Notes: a model not told the origin generated them from the sequence alone. A stretch of 64,000 bases of DNA from Gammaproteobacteria bacterium (GCA_031291175.1 JARLJO010000045.1:124001-188000), one strand, 5' to 3'; shown: positions 1 through 8,763, counted from the stretch's first letter. Program-made: numbers and translations.

Positions 1-253
1 AATCCTTGGCGTGAATTTTTTCATAATTAAGCGTAACGTGAATAGAATCGAGTGGGATCTTTTTAAAATCTGCGTACATTCGCACGGTCATGGATGTACA
101 TGTCCCTAAGGCTGCTAACAAAAAATCATAGGGAGACGGCCCAGTATCATTACCGCCGTTTGCTATCGGCTCATCGCCTAGAAGAACATGACTTCCTATT
201 CTAATTTCTTGTGATAGCTTGCCTTTTCCCGCTTCGCCAACGGTAATTTCCAT
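1..253 (-). CDS. OsmC family protein (3' end beyond the window)
   Basis: Reading the minus strand from the ATG at 253 gives at least 84 residues beginning MEITVGEAGKGK, with the stretch GPSPYDFLLAALGTCTSMT at about residues 41-59. That stretch is the hallmark of the OsmC/Ohr fold, with the conserved Cys in an A-L-G-T-C-T context. OsmC family members are small cytoplasmic thiol peroxidases that reduce organic hydroperoxides. The single Cys visible here would be the peroxidatic one; the second conserved Cys would lie beyond the window, so peroxidase activity cannot be confirmed. The gene is cut by the window edge. Family assignment is firm, exact substrate unknown. Confidence 0.85.
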   Translation of the reverse strand, partial: MEITVGEAGKGKLSQEIRIGSHVLLGDEPIANGGNDTGPSPYDFLLAALGTCTSMTVRMYADFKKIPLDSIHVTLNYEKIHAKD

Positions 254-347
254 AACTGGCCTCGTAAGAATGTAACAAGATTTTAAATAGATGAATACCG
301 CCCAACGATGCGCGTCCGTCGAGCGGTCATTGTGTTCTCACCGTTAT

Positions 348-1271
348 TTATTCATACTCATTTTCGTTTTCAAAATGGCTACTGGTTTTTTCAGTCAGCG
401 AACCTACATAAATTGCATTCATTTGATCGAATGCCTCTTCATAGTTCAGCATGTCATTCCAGATATTTTCTAACAGAGCGTATAACTTAATCTCATAATC
501 ACTCTTTTGGGCTGTAGAAATAAAGGTATTTTTAGGTAAGAATGCGGGGTCTTTTTTCATACCATATTCAATGATGGCGTCAAACTTAGATAAGACGTCT
601 CTATAATGCTGATTGTATTCATCTAAAATCCTATCTATTGTTTCGTAGCTCCCTAAACCACTTCTGTCACTACGACGCAGATTGACAATCAACTCTATCA
701 AATGCAGTAATTTTTCTTTTTGTTCTTCTGTGTAATTATTTTTGGGTTTGTTAACGACTTTCACCTTAGGCGCTGTCTTCTGCTTTGATACCACTTTGGA
801 CTTAGACTTTGTTGTCGATTTTGCTTTTGATTTTAATTTAGGTTTTGTAGCAGTTTTCGATTTCACCTTCAATTTGGATTTGGTTTTGGTTTTAACTTTT
901 GCTTTCACTTTAGCCTTAGATTTAACTTTCGATACAACTTTAGCTTTGGTCTTAGCTTTAATCTTTATTTTCGTTTTTGACTTTAGCTTAGCTTTAGGCT
1001 TTTGTTTGGCTTTTGCTTTCAACTTGGTTTTAGGTTTGACCTTAGCTTTTGCCTTGAGCTTTGCTTTTGGCTTTGCTTTTGGCTTTGCTTTTGGCTTTGC
1101 TTTTGGCTTTGCTTTTGGCTTTGCTTTTGGCTTTGCTTTTGCCTTGAGCTTTAAAACCGTTTTTGCTTTGGATTTTAATTTTGTTTTAGCTTTAGTTTTA
1201 GGCTTCGCTTTGACTTTGGATTTTAATTTTGTTTTTGTTTTTGATTTAGTCTTTGCCTTTAACGCTTTCAT
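348..1271 (-). CDS. Lysine-rich histone H1-like protein with KAKP repeats and a C-terminal domain
   Basis: This 307-aa protein has two parts. Residues 1 to about 178 are almost entirely Lys, Ala, Pro, Thr, Ser, Leu and Val in alternating K-x patterns, including a run of A-K-P-K units. Residues about 179-307 form an acidic, probably helical domain of normal composition (begins NYTEEQKEK). Alternating Lys/Ala/Pro tails resemble histone H1-like DNA-binding proteins (chlamydial Hc2, Coxiella Hq1, AlgP tails), so chromosome compaction or other nucleic-acid binding is a reasonable inference. The C-terminal domain is not recognised. A purine-rich Shine-Dalgarno (TAGGGGGT) lies 5 nt before the ATG. 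The A-K-P-K block is encoded by a 12-bp tandem repeat whose copy number could vary. A nuclear-targeted effector role is an alternative without direct evidence. Confidence 0.8.
   Translation of the reverse strand: MKALKAKTKSKTKTKLKSKVKAKPKTKAKTKLKSKAKTVLKLKAKAKPKAKPKAKPKAKPKAKPKAKPKAKLKAKAKVKPKTKLKAKAKQKPKAKLKSKTKIKIKAKTKAKVVSKVKSKAKVKAKVKTKTKSKLKVKSKTATKPKLKSKAKSTTKSKSKVVSKQKTAPKVKVVNKPKNNYTEEQKEKLLHLIELIVNLRRSDRSGLGSYETIDRILDEYNQHYRDVLSKFDAIIEYGMKKDPAFLPKNTFISTAQKSDYEIKLYALLENIWNDMLNYEEAFDQMNAIYVGSLTEKTSSHFENENEYE
1057..1140 (-). repeat. 12-bp in-frame tandem repeat (7 units) in the KAKP gene
   Basis: The unit GGCTTTGCTTTT occurs six times exactly from 1069 to 1140, preceded by one copy with a single mismatch at 1057-1068. 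On the coding strand each unit encodes A-K-P-K, so gain or loss changes the length of the basic tail without shifting the frame. Confidence 0.9.
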
Positions 1272-1312
1272 ATAAACCCCCTAAACTGGCCTGTTATGAA
1301 TGTTATGAGATT

Positions 1313-1321
1313 ATTATATCA
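1313..1321 (-). promoter_or_regulatory. Extended -10 promoter of the KAKP gene
   Basis: On the minus strand TATAAT is preceded by TGA, giving TG-A-TATAAT, a consensus extended -10. It sits about 40 nt before the ATG at 1271. No good -35 is seen at 17 bp, which an extended -10 can tolerate. Confidence 0.5.
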
Positions 1322-1538
1322 TTTTTCATAAATGATAAAGCAAAATACAACAACTCATACGACAGGCTTGTTTAAGAAAATAAAAAATGACTGATGGAAA
1401 TCACAGCGAAGAAAAATGAAATATAACTAATATTTCAATCAGTTAAAAACAATAATTTTTTTGTTTAAGCAAAAAATTCATCGCTTATTAAAAGGTTTTT
1501 AATAAAACAAAATAAAAGCCGTAAAGAAGCAAAATCAT

Positions 1539-3512
1539 TTAAGGCTGGTTTTTATGCTCATACAAAGATTCCGGTGAGCGCCCTGCCCCGACAAAAGACG
1601 ACTGTGACAGAGATGATAACGACAATGATTGTGGCACCCTCGCTGTAGCGTAAGGAGCACGATCAAAAAATCCTGGGGACACAGATCTAGCCATACTGTC
1701 TGGCAGATTATCAACAGGCAACATGGGGAGTCTGCCACTCGCAGGATGAATGGTAATATTGAAACGCGCCCATCTTTCCTCTGCTTTCTGCGCGACAACT
1801 TGAGACACAGCAGCACCTACCTGATTAATCCATTGATATAACGCGGCATAATAATCTTTTTTTGCCGTGTCTGTTTCCAAATTGGAGAGTGCGAACTCGG
1901 TTAACTCCAGCGCTTTAACATCATGATGCAAGCGAAAATAGCTATTCATTTTATTTAACTGATCTAATAATTTCACTTCCGCAGCCTGTAAAATAGAGAC
2001 CGTTTTATCATGAACTTCCAGGGAGTCTTTTAGATCCTGTTTAATCAGCTGAATATGTTCTAGCAATTTTTTAACTTCTTTTGCTTGTGCTTCATCATCG
2101 TGAATCAGCCCACTGTCTGCTTTCGGCGTTGGCTTTTCAACCGCACGATTAGGAAAATAATGGCAAAGGAGAATAGCAAATAATTTAAAGATATTATCTG
2201 CCTCGTGTCGCTTTTCATTATAAGAAAGATCCATAAATGACTCGAGTGCTTTATCGATCTCATCAATCCCCTGAAGTATTGCCTCTGGAACAATTGGCAC
2301 CGCGCCTTTATCCAGAAAGCAACTTTCATATCTCAATTCTGCCATAAACAATTGACATAGCTCGATACACTCAAGATCTGACTGATTATGTGCAAGCATA
2401 CCGTCATTTTCCACCAAGTACCCTTCTTGGTCTTCGATGAGCTGCTTCAATTCAGCGCTGGCAACACCGCCATCATTTTTTGATTCGATTAAGACCTCAA
2501 AACTGTTTAATTCATCCGACAGCTTTTTTTTGTCCTCTAAAATTTCACGACTATCTTGCTTGATATCTTTAATTTTTTTTATTAAGCTCTTTTTTATCTG
2601 AATGAATGTTATATTCAATTCATTAAATGCAGCCTGAATTGACTTCATTGCAATTTGCTTTTCTTCAGCACTCAACTCGATTTTTTCTGGCGGTAACAGC
2701 GGGGGCAAAATGGGCCCTAAATATTCACCCGCCTCGTTTGTTAATGAAGGCAGCAAAGCCGTCATAACGGACGCTGAGGATGAGGAACTCGCTTGTGATT
2801 GATGGCTTGAAACAGAAGCAGAACTAGGCTCTGGCGCTTTTTCTTCGCCATCGACCCATAAGTCATCATAAAATGAGTCAGACGCTGCCGATGTATCGGC
2901 TACCGAGCCAAGTATCTTTGATGAAGTTGCAGGAGGATGCGGTCGCACGGAAAATTGCGGAATTTCCCACGACTCACTTTCCGTCGCATCTATATTAAAG
3001 GGCGCATCAATATTTTCAATTAATTCAGCATCGATGAGCCGATTTATTTGCTCATGAATCGTCTTATCCAAAACACGAATATCAGCCAGTTCCAGTTTAT
3101 TTTTAGGATCTAGCAGACGAGATGAAGCATTCTTAATCTCAAGCATCGCATCTTGTAATTCGATTAATTTTTTAGGAGAAAAAATTTTATTTGATGACTG
3201 ATATTCCGCCATTAATTTGAAGAGATCATTGTGAATGGGTAACAAAAATGGCTTTAACATTCGACAGCGATTTTCTAATAGCATATTTTGGTGCAAATTG
3301 GCTTTGCAATTCATCAATTGCTCGTCTATATCCTTTGGCAATATAAGACGTTGCAGCACATTTTTTTCTGCGCTGGCTTTTAATTCGTTTAATCTTCTAT
3401 ATTCTTGTGTGTGAGCCTCGATATTCTGCTCGAGAACAGGAATAGAGGGCATATCAGCAATGTCATTTAGAAGCTCTTTAAGTGCTGCTTTAACCTTTTC
3501 TCTTGATTGCAT
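1539..3512 (-). CDS. Unrecognised 657-aa coiled-coil protein with a Ser-rich linker
   Basis: I do not recognise a family. The protein is rich in Glu, Lys, Leu and Ala with long stretches that should form coiled coils: about residues 1-180 and 285-545. They are split by a low-complexity linker at about 195-260 containing acidic D/E residues and Ser/Ala runs (SSSSSASV). The C-terminus (about 585-657) is Ser/Pro/Arg-rich. There is no signal peptide or membrane segment, so it is soluble. It stands alone with gaps on both sides, like several other large proteins in this window with the same build (helical blocks joined by Ser/Ala/Pro linkers). A secreted effector is one hypothesis; a structural cytoplasmic protein cannot be excluded. 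Confidence 0.75.
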   Translation of the reverse strand: MQSREKVKAALKELLNDIADMPSIPVLEQNIEAHTQEYRRLNELKASAEKNVLQRLILPKDIDEQLMNCKANLHQNMLLENRCRMLKPFLLPIHNDLFKLMAEYQSSNKIFSPKKLIELQDAMLEIKNASSRLLDPKNKLELADIRVLDKTIHEQINRLIDAELIENIDAPFNIDATESESWEIPQFSVRPHPPATSSKILGSVADTSAASDSFYDDLWVDGEEKAPEPSSASVSSHQSQASSSSSASVMTALLPSLTNEAGEYLGPILPPLLPPEKIELSAEEKQIAMKSIQAAFNELNITFIQIKKSLIKKIKDIKQDSREILEDKKKLSDELNSFEVLIESKNDGGVASAELKQLIEDQEGYLVENDGMLAHNQSDLECIELCQLFMAELRYESCFLDKGAVPIVPEAILQGIDEIDKALESFMDLSYNEKRHEADNIFKLFAILLCHYFPNRAVEKPTPKADSGLIHDDEAQAKEVKKLLEHIQLIKQDLKDSLEVHDKTVSILQAAEVKLLDQLNKMNSYFRLHHDVKALELTEFALSNLETDTAKKDYYAALYQWINQVGAAVSQVVAQKAEERWARFNITIHPASGRLPMLPVDNLPDSMARSVSPGFFDRAPYATARVPQSLSLSSLSQSSFVGAGRSPESLYEHKNQP

Positions 3513-3694
3513 GCTTCTCTCTACCCCTCATCTTATTAACTTGCCACAAGGCGGTCACAAACCCTTTTTATTATTATTGGCTTACGGGCTTATCAATTGA
3601 CCCTTTTTAACACAATTTATTATAAATTAATAATATTAAGGCAACATTAACTGCTTTTCCACTCAATAAAGCTCCAACCTATTGATTTAACATA

Positions 3695-3896
3695 ATGAAG
3701 AGCCCTAAAAATATTGAGCAAGGAATTTGTGATCTTGAAGAGACAACAAATGAATTTAAAAACCCCCAAGCTCTAATTACCTTTAAAACGGAGCCCTGAA
3801 GCAGTTAGAGGGATTGATCTTGCTTTGATAAACGCTTCAGATAGAGCAGTACTAGCGACGCGAATAATCGATGATCAATTACGCTGTAGCTTATGA
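3695..3896 (+). pseudogene. Possible frameshifted gene remnant (MltR/HEPN-like fragment)
   Basis: The 576-bp gap between 3512 and 4089 has no intact gene. An ATG at 3695 opens a 34-codon frame ending at 3799. Overlapping it in the +1 frame, from about 3777 to the stop at 3896, is a protein-like segment containing GIDLALINASDRA and RIIDDQL. The pattern of a Ser-Asp-Arg-Ala core followed by a helix with Asp-Asp-Gln-Leu recalls MltR/HEPN-like small helical proteins. Together they could be the start of one gene broken by a frameshift. No clear Shine-Dalgarno is seen, and the family guess rests on a short match by eye. Confidence 0.25.
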
Positions 3897-4088
3897 CGAA
3901 GAATGACACCGCGATTGATGTGCGAAGATTGTAAGGGTTACAAAGGATAATAAATCTGGCAGTAGTTTACCATTCGATAATATTCTCCCTAGACTAGGGT
4001 TATATAGAGTTTTTTGATTTACTCTATCACGACCCTGCCTTCTTACTAGTGCAAAACAAGCAAATCAACTAAGACTGGGCTGTTTTTT

Positions 4089-4721
4089 CTATCGTCTGTG
4101 GAAACCACCACGATTAAACCCTCGATTATAACCCCCTCTATATGCCCGATGACCGAAATTACCCCTATTATAATGCTGCGGTGCATATTGGCGGTGATTA
4201 TCAAAGTGTTGTGCTGACACATTATGCTGGTTGAAATTATTCACTGCATGCGGGTGATTACTATTGAAATTATTCACTGCGTTCGGATGGTTATTCTGAA
4301 ATTGATTAACATTTTGGTGAAAATTGGCAGCGCTATTTGAATTATGCCAATTGGCATTATTCCAATTTCCATTATGCCAATTTGAGTTATTCCAACCCGA
4401 ATGATTCCAGTTATTGTAATTATTATAATTACCATTCCAGCCGCCATTCCAACCACCACCCCAACTACTCGCCAATGCGCCCACCGCCAATCCTCCTATC
4501 ACACCCGCTGCCAGCCAATTGCTCTGTGTAGAATAACAATAAGGACTGTATGGCGAGCAAGCCACAGGTGGTGCATACACAACAGGACCAGACACATAAG
4601 GTGCAGGAACATAAGAGGAAGGATAACCTCCAACGACAACATACTCGGCAAATGCTTGCGTATTCAGTAATAACAACGGCAAGAAAAACAAACCTACGGC
4701 TCGATTAAAATTTACCTTCAT
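4089..4721 (-). CDS. Secreted Trp/Asn/His-repeat protein
   Basis: A 210-aa protein with a clear signal peptide (Lys and Arg, then LFFLPLLLLNTQAFA, cleavage near residue 25). The mature part has a Tyr/Pro-rich section with two Cys (ACSPYSPYCYS, about residues 54-64) and a Gly/Ala hydrophobic stretch (AAGVIGGLAVGALA, about 71-84) that may insert in a membrane. A run of short Trp-Asn, Trp-His-Asn and Gly-Trp units follows (about 88-130), then Asn/His-rich repeats, and the tail is Arg/Gly-rich (GFNRGGFHRR). A good Shine-Dalgarno (GGGAGA) precedes the ATG. The function is unknown. Surface exposure, metal binding through His, or cell-wall or nucleic-acid contact through the RG tail are guesses from composition only. 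Confidence 0.8.
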   Translation of the reverse strand: MKVNFNRAVGLFFLPLLLLNTQAFAEYVVVGGYPSSYVPAPYVSGPVVYAPPVACSPYSPYCYSTQSNWLAAGVIGGLAVGALASSWGGGWNGGWNGNYNNYNNWNHSGWNNSNWHNGNWNNANWHNSNSAANFHQNVNQFQNNHPNAVNNFNSNHPHAVNNFNQHNVSAQHFDNHRQYAPQHYNRGNFGHRAYRGGYNRGFNRGGFHRR

Positions 4722-4889
4722 AAATTTTCTCCCGTCAGATGCTGAATTAAATCAATGAATCAATTATATCATTTCCTGGTCGCCTAAAGCGTGCGCCTAG
4801 TACTCAAAATTGCCATAAGTACAGTTATTATCAATCACTTAAACTGATGAAAAAAATCGCCTACCCCTTATCACCCGCCGGTAATTTAG

Positions 4890-4898
4890 TGATATAGT
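4890..4898 (+). promoter_or_regulatory. Probable extended -10 promoter of the FKBP gene
   Basis: TG-A-TATAGT at 4890-4898 forms an extended -10 about 68 nt upstream of the ATG at 4967. No convincing -35 lies 17 bp upstream. Confidence 0.4.
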
Positions 4899-4966
4899 TA
4901 CGCAGGCCAGATCTGACAGCTGTTAAGTTAAATCTGATGTCCAAATTATATTAGGAGTCAATTGGT

Positions 4967-5494
4967 ATGAAATACGGATTTGCAATAAAAACCTCTATCG
5001 CAATACTCAGCCTCAGCGTTTTATGTGGCAACGCATCCGCAGCGGTTGCAGAAAGCACAAATGCAGTAGCAGCATCACAAACCCAATCTTCCCCTGAAGC
5101 CAAAAACAAAGCCGCTGGTGAAGCATTTTTATTAGCTAACAAACATAAAGCTGGCGTTGTCACATTGCCAGATGGCTTACAATATAAAGTCATGAAGGAC
5201 GGCAAAGGATCAAAACCAACGACTAGCGATACTGTCACGGTGAATTACGCTGGGACATTAATCGATGGCACGGAATTTGATAGCTCTTATAAGCGCGGCG
5301 AGCCGATTTCTTTCCCTGTTAATGGCGTGATCCCAGGCTGGACTGAAGCACTTCAATTAATGAAGCCAGGCTCTACCTGGATGCTTTATATCCCTTCAGA
5401 ATTAGCTTATGGCGAACAAGGCGCACCACCAAATATCGGACCAAACGAAACCCTGGTATTTAAAGTTGAATTAATTGATGTGAAAAAACAGTAA
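4967..5494 (+). CDS. Mip/FklB-like FKBP-type peptidyl-prolyl cis-trans isomerase
   Basis: A 175-aa protein with a signal peptide (cleavage near residue 25, NASA-AV) and a C-terminal FKBP domain (about residues 65-175). The domain carries the family core: [19 protein letters not shown], the V-I-P-G-W motif and [20 protein letters not shown]. FKBPs isomerise X-Pro bonds; exported members assist folding of periplasmic or surface proteins. Legionella and Coxiella Mip are about 230 aa because of a long N-terminal helical dimerisation arm. Here that arm is short (about residues 30-60), so the protein may dimerise poorly or be a monomer. It is a single gene with its own promoter and a strong terminator. 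Whether it is the true Mip orthologue or a paralogue cannot be told from this window. Confidence 0.9.
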   Translation: MKYGFAIKTSIAILSLSVLCGNASAAVAESTNAVAASQTQSSPEAKNKAAGEAFLLANKHKAGVVTLPDGLQYKVMKDGKGSKPTTSDTVTVNYAGTLIDGTEFDSSYKRGEPISFPVNGVIPGWTEALQLMKPGSTWMLYIPSELAYGEQGAPPNIGPNETLVFKVELIDVKKQ

Positions 5495-5502
5495 TGGCAT
5501 TA

Positions 5503-5538
5503 CCCGGAATTTGATAACTCAAATTCCGGGATATTTTG
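5503..5538 (+). terminator. Rho-independent terminator after the FKBP gene
   Basis: A perfect 12-bp stem (5503-5514 paired with 5519-5530, CCCGGAATTTGA arm) closes a TAAC loop and is followed by the T-rich ATATTTTGT. It starts 9 nt after the stop codon. Confidence 0.9.
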
Positions 5539-5564
5539 TAACAGCATCATAACGATCAGCTGAT

Positions 5565-6092
5565 TTATTTTTTCGGCGACTTTTCAAATAATCGTAAATA
5601 TTTTCCATACCCACGCTTTTGCAAATCCGCAACAGGAATAAATAACAGCGCGGCAGAATTCATGCAATAACGTTGATGAGTGGGCGGTGGGCCATCGTCA
5701 AAAACATGCCCCAAATGCGATTGGCCATGCTTGGAAATCACTCCTGTTCGAGACATTAGCAAGCTGTTATCCGGTTGTGTAACAACATTAGCAGGCTCCA
5801 ATGGTTTAGTAAAACTCGGCCAACCTGTTTTAGAATCATACTTATCTAGCGAACTAAAAAGTGGCTCTCCGGTCACAATATCAACGTAAATGCCCGGCTC
5901 TTCATTATTCCAATAAGCATTATGAAAAGGTGGCTCGGTGCCCTGCTCTTGTGTCACATGATATTGGAGCGACGTTAGCTGCTTTTTTAATACTGTTGCT
6001 GAAGGTTTAATGTATTGATTTTCCGCCAAGACACCCATACAAACACACGAGATGAAAACCAAACAAAGAATTCGACTCACTAAAGATCGCAT
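5565..6092 (-). CDS. msrB: Exported peptide-methionine (R)-S-oxide reductase MsrB
   Basis: A 175-aa protein with an N-terminal signal peptide (about residues 1-23, ending MGVLA) and a complete MsrB domain. Visible family motifs are GWPSF, the [10 protein letters not shown] stretch and the catalytic Cys in RYCMNSAAL at about residues 141-149. MsrB reduces the R epimer of methionine sulfoxide in oxidised proteins. The export signal suggests it repairs periplasmic or surface proteins rather than cytosolic ones. The CxxC pairs that bind zinc in many MsrBs are absent, as in the zinc-free subgroup. It is convergent with the FKBP gene and transcribed alone. Confidence 0.93.
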   Translation of the reverse strand: MRSLVSRILCLVFISCVCMGVLAENQYIKPSATVLKKQLTSLQYHVTQEQGTEPPFHNAYWNNEEPGIYVDIVTGEPLFSSLDKYDSKTGWPSFTKPLEPANVVTQPDNSLLMSRTGVISKHGQSHLGHVFDDGPPPTHQRYCMNSAALLFIPVADLQKRGYGKYLRLFEKSPKK

Positions 6093-6148
6093 TAAATCAC
6101 CCCTCCCTTAGGCTTTGTTTAAATTATACCCCATTATGTGCTCTTTAA

Positions 6149-6177
6149 TTGATCACCGGCAGCATTTACAGTATACT
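6149..6177 (+). promoter_or_regulatory. Sigma-70 type promoter of the ankyrin-repeat gene
   Basis: TTGATC (6149-6154) and TATACT (6172-6177) are separated by exactly 17 bp, 70 nt upstream of the ATG at 6247. Confidence 0.65.
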
Positions 6178-6246
6178 TCAGCACTTCAAGAAATATAATA
6201 AACAAAATGCGCACTCATATCGCATCACAATCAAAACGAGGATAGC

Positions 6247-8763
6247 ATGCAACGTCATCATTCTACACAAGAATCAAATTCATTACCGACGTCAACTCCC
6301 TTAGCGGCAACCGCTGCTGCGGCTTCAGCACCCTCTCCTGAAGAAAACAAGCAGCCAGAAAGCGGCTCCAAAACACATTTACAGGCCATTGCAAAAGGCA
6401 AGGCGAAATTAAAAAACATCTTACGCGCCCTCGATAAAGATTATGCTGACTTATTGCAAAACGCCGAAAAGCCGGAGTATGTACTCTCCAAGTTGGAGCT
6501 TATCGAAAACGAACTGCTTCGCAAACTGAAACCTATTTTTGAGAATGCAAAATCAGATAATCTACACAAGCAACGGTCAATCATTGAGAATTTTTATCCC
6601 TTTATCGCATACTGTGGTTTTAACAAACTGCTTCATCAAATCTTTTTGCCAATGGTCACGCTGGATTTCAAATATTTAACCATTCTGGCTTGTTACTCCA
6701 TTCAATCACACGTTTTAAGACTACCTACAGATACTGCGGACAACCTGACTCGATATCTTTATCCTTGCTTAAATATCTGGAGCGATGACACATCTCATTC
6801 AAATAGCAATGTGGATGAAGAAAAACAATTAGCGACTCTCATAGCGCATAGAACACTGGATCCTATTTTAGCGAAAAAACGAGAGACTTTCAGAGCAAAC
6901 ATTTTAACCTACACTTCTGATGCATTAACTTATGGTGCGTCCTCGTCGGATTTTAAAGAAGCCGCTTATGTGGCTGCAGAAAATTACGATGTCGGATTTA
7001 TACAATTTATTTTAAATTGGATGAAAGCAAATAAAGAGGATGAATATCTAGCTGAAAAAGTGAGCCGCTATCAAGATCTATTAGAGAAGCGAATAATTAG
7101 AACCTTAAGAGCAGATAATGGAGACACAGAACAGATCTTCCTGCATCTTTTCCCCACTCTCAACATCGACCTGGATATTTTCATTCCTTGTGATGCGATT
7201 CTTACTAATCCTAAAACAAAAGCCGAAATGGCTGTGAACGCCTTGATTACACCACTTCATGTAGCAACGCTGAATGAAAATAAAAATATCTATGATATTG
7301 TCGTGCGTAAAGTCAAAAATCTAAATCCCGTTTGTGCTATCAGAGAGACCCAATTTGACGCACCGGACGACGAAGAAAAAAGAAGAATGCTGCGAATTGA
7401 TGACGCCAATTTCACCCCTTTGCATCTTGCTACCCACCATGACTCACTTGCTATACTGGAAGACTTGGTGGAGCGTGGAGCGGATATCGAACCGATTACC
7501 AAACGTGGATTAAGCGCTATGCGCTTAGCCGATATTCGCCATAACATTCCCATGGTAAGAATATTGATACAAGCCTATGCTAAAAAACACTCCGAAACCA
7601 CTCCGGAAACAGTGAAAAAAAGAAAAAAGTATCTCGAAACGGAAGCTAAGAATTGCATGAAAATATGCGTGTCTTACTCCCAAACCAACTCTGAGGAACC
7701 AAAGGATACATCATCTTCATCTGCAGCAGTAGCAGCATCTGCCGCTGTACCTGTACCTGTACCTGCCATTGTCATCCAAGCCTCATCCACCAATGCATTT
7801 CTTCGTGACATTGGGGCAAATATCGATCCTAAAAAGTTACAAGTGTTAGTGGAATATTTAGATAAAGTAAAGGCAAGGTATGAAAATGATTCCTGCCTTA
7901 TACCCACTTTTCTCATTACAGCCACTGCCAGACGGTCATCTTTTTCTAAAGCAGAAAAAGAAACCTCATTCACATTCGCTGACTTGCAACGCATTCTAAA
8001 TAGCATCAAAAATATTTCATATAAATCATTGGCGCATGCTTTCTATCATTTTATTAAACCCGACTATATCAAAAAAACACATCCCTATATCGGCGGCTCT
8101 TTATCTGATTCATTCGGTGAAACGACGCCTAAACGGGATGAAAATAAGAGCCAAGAAGATCAACTTCCTCCTGCATCGTCGACTCCACCTGTCACACCTA
8201 AAAAGTCCTCTTATCAAGTTCCGTATATTCCTACAAAATTAACAACAGCCCATGAAGAAGCCACCAAGCGGATCCAGGATGCAATTAGCCTTAGAAAAGC
8301 ACTCAAATTGCAGGCGAAACCACCAGCTCGCAAAAATCATAGTGCAAATATCATTGCACCTCTCGCAGCCTTAAATGTCGCTGCTTTAACAAACAGAATA
8401 GAATCGGCGCAGGAAGAGCAAAAAACACCGAGAGCCTCCTCACCGCAATCAGTCAATAAAATAGAAGGAGCAGAGGCAGAGAGCACCACTCGAAGTGTCG
8501 CCCCTGAAATTACGACACTGCCTGGCACCTTGACTGCTTCTTCGCAAGCAGAGAGCAGTAAAGATATGGCGTCCACAACACCAAGCGCAAATTCAGCTAG
8601 CGGTATAAGCATACATGCTCAAACAAATTCTCATTCGTTTTTCCAAGAAAGTGTGCGAGCAACAAAAACCAATAGCATTCAGAATCAAAACATTCAAGAT
8701 GCCATTGATCTTGAGGCAGCAAAAAACACCGCCCTTGCTTGTTTTCGCTTTCTGAAATTATAG
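6247..8763 (+). CDS. 838-aa ankyrin-repeat protein with low-complexity linkers (effector candidate)
   Basis: The centre of this protein holds ankyrin repeats: TPLHVATLNENKNIYDIVV at about residues 335-355, FTPLHLATHHDSLAILEDL at about 388-406 and a weaker third unit around 420-445. The N-terminal 330 residues are helical and unrecognised. A Ser/Ala/Pro linker follows at about 490-515, encoded partly by a GTACCT hexamer repeat near 7746-7763. The C-terminal third (about 615-838) is Ser/Thr/Pro/Ala-rich and looks disordered. No signal peptide or membrane helix is present. Ankyrin repeats mediate protein-protein contacts and are common in Dot/Icm effectors of Legionella and Coxiella; effector status is inferred, not shown. 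It stands alone with its own promoter. Confidence 0.82.
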   Translation: MQRHHSTQESNSLPTSTPLAATAAAASAPSPEENKQPESGSKTHLQAIAKGKAKLKNILRALDKDYADLLQNAEKPEYVLSKLELIENELLRKLKPIFENAKSDNLHKQRSIIENFYPFIAYCGFNKLLHQIFLPMVTLDFKYLTILACYSIQSHVLRLPTDTADNLTRYLYPCLNIWSDDTSHSNSNVDEEKQLATLIAHRTLDPILAKKRETFRANILTYTSDALTYGASSSDFKEAAYVAAENYDVGFIQFILNWMKANKEDEYLAEKVSRYQDLLEKRIIRTLRADNGDTEQIFLHLFPTLNIDLDIFIPCDAILTNPKTKAEMAVNALITPLHVATLNENKNIYDIVVRKVKNLNPVCAIRETQFDAPDDEEKRRMLRIDDANFTPLHLATHHDSLAILEDLVERGADIEPITKRGLSAMRLADIRHNIPMVRILIQAYAKKHSETTPETVKKRKKYLETEAKNCMKICVSYSQTNSEEPKDTSSSSAAVAASAAVPVPVPAIVIQASSTNAFLRDIGANIDPKKLQVLVEYLDKVKARYENDSCLIPTFLITATARRSSFSKAEKETSFTFADLQRILNSIKNISYKSLAHAFYHFIKPDYIKKTHPYIGGSLSDSFGETTPKRDENKSQEDQLPPASSTPPVTPKKSSYQVPYIPTKLTTAHEEATKRIQDAISLRKALKLQAKPPARKNHSANIIAPLAALNVAALTNRIESAQEEQKTPRASSPQSVNKIEGAEAESTTRSVAPEITTLPGTLTASSQAESSKDMASTTPSANSASGISIHAQTNSHSFFQESVRATKTNSIQNQNIQDAIDLEAAKNTALACFRFLKL

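Noticed and set aside
1057..1140. Tandem repeat considered as a CRISPR or origin iteron
   Set aside because: It is in frame inside the KAKP gene and codes the A-K-P-K block.
742..1275. 177-codon plus-strand frame coding a Phe/Ala/Gly/Leu-rich protein
   Set aside because: It is the antisense shadow of the Lys-repeat gene; the FAFG repeats mirror the A-K-P-K codons and there is no ribosome site of its own.
4270..4460. Regularly spaced short repeats resembling a CRISPR array
   Set aside because: The spacing follows the coding repeats of the Trp/Asn-rich protein (multiples of 3 bp), and units are not separated by unique spacers.
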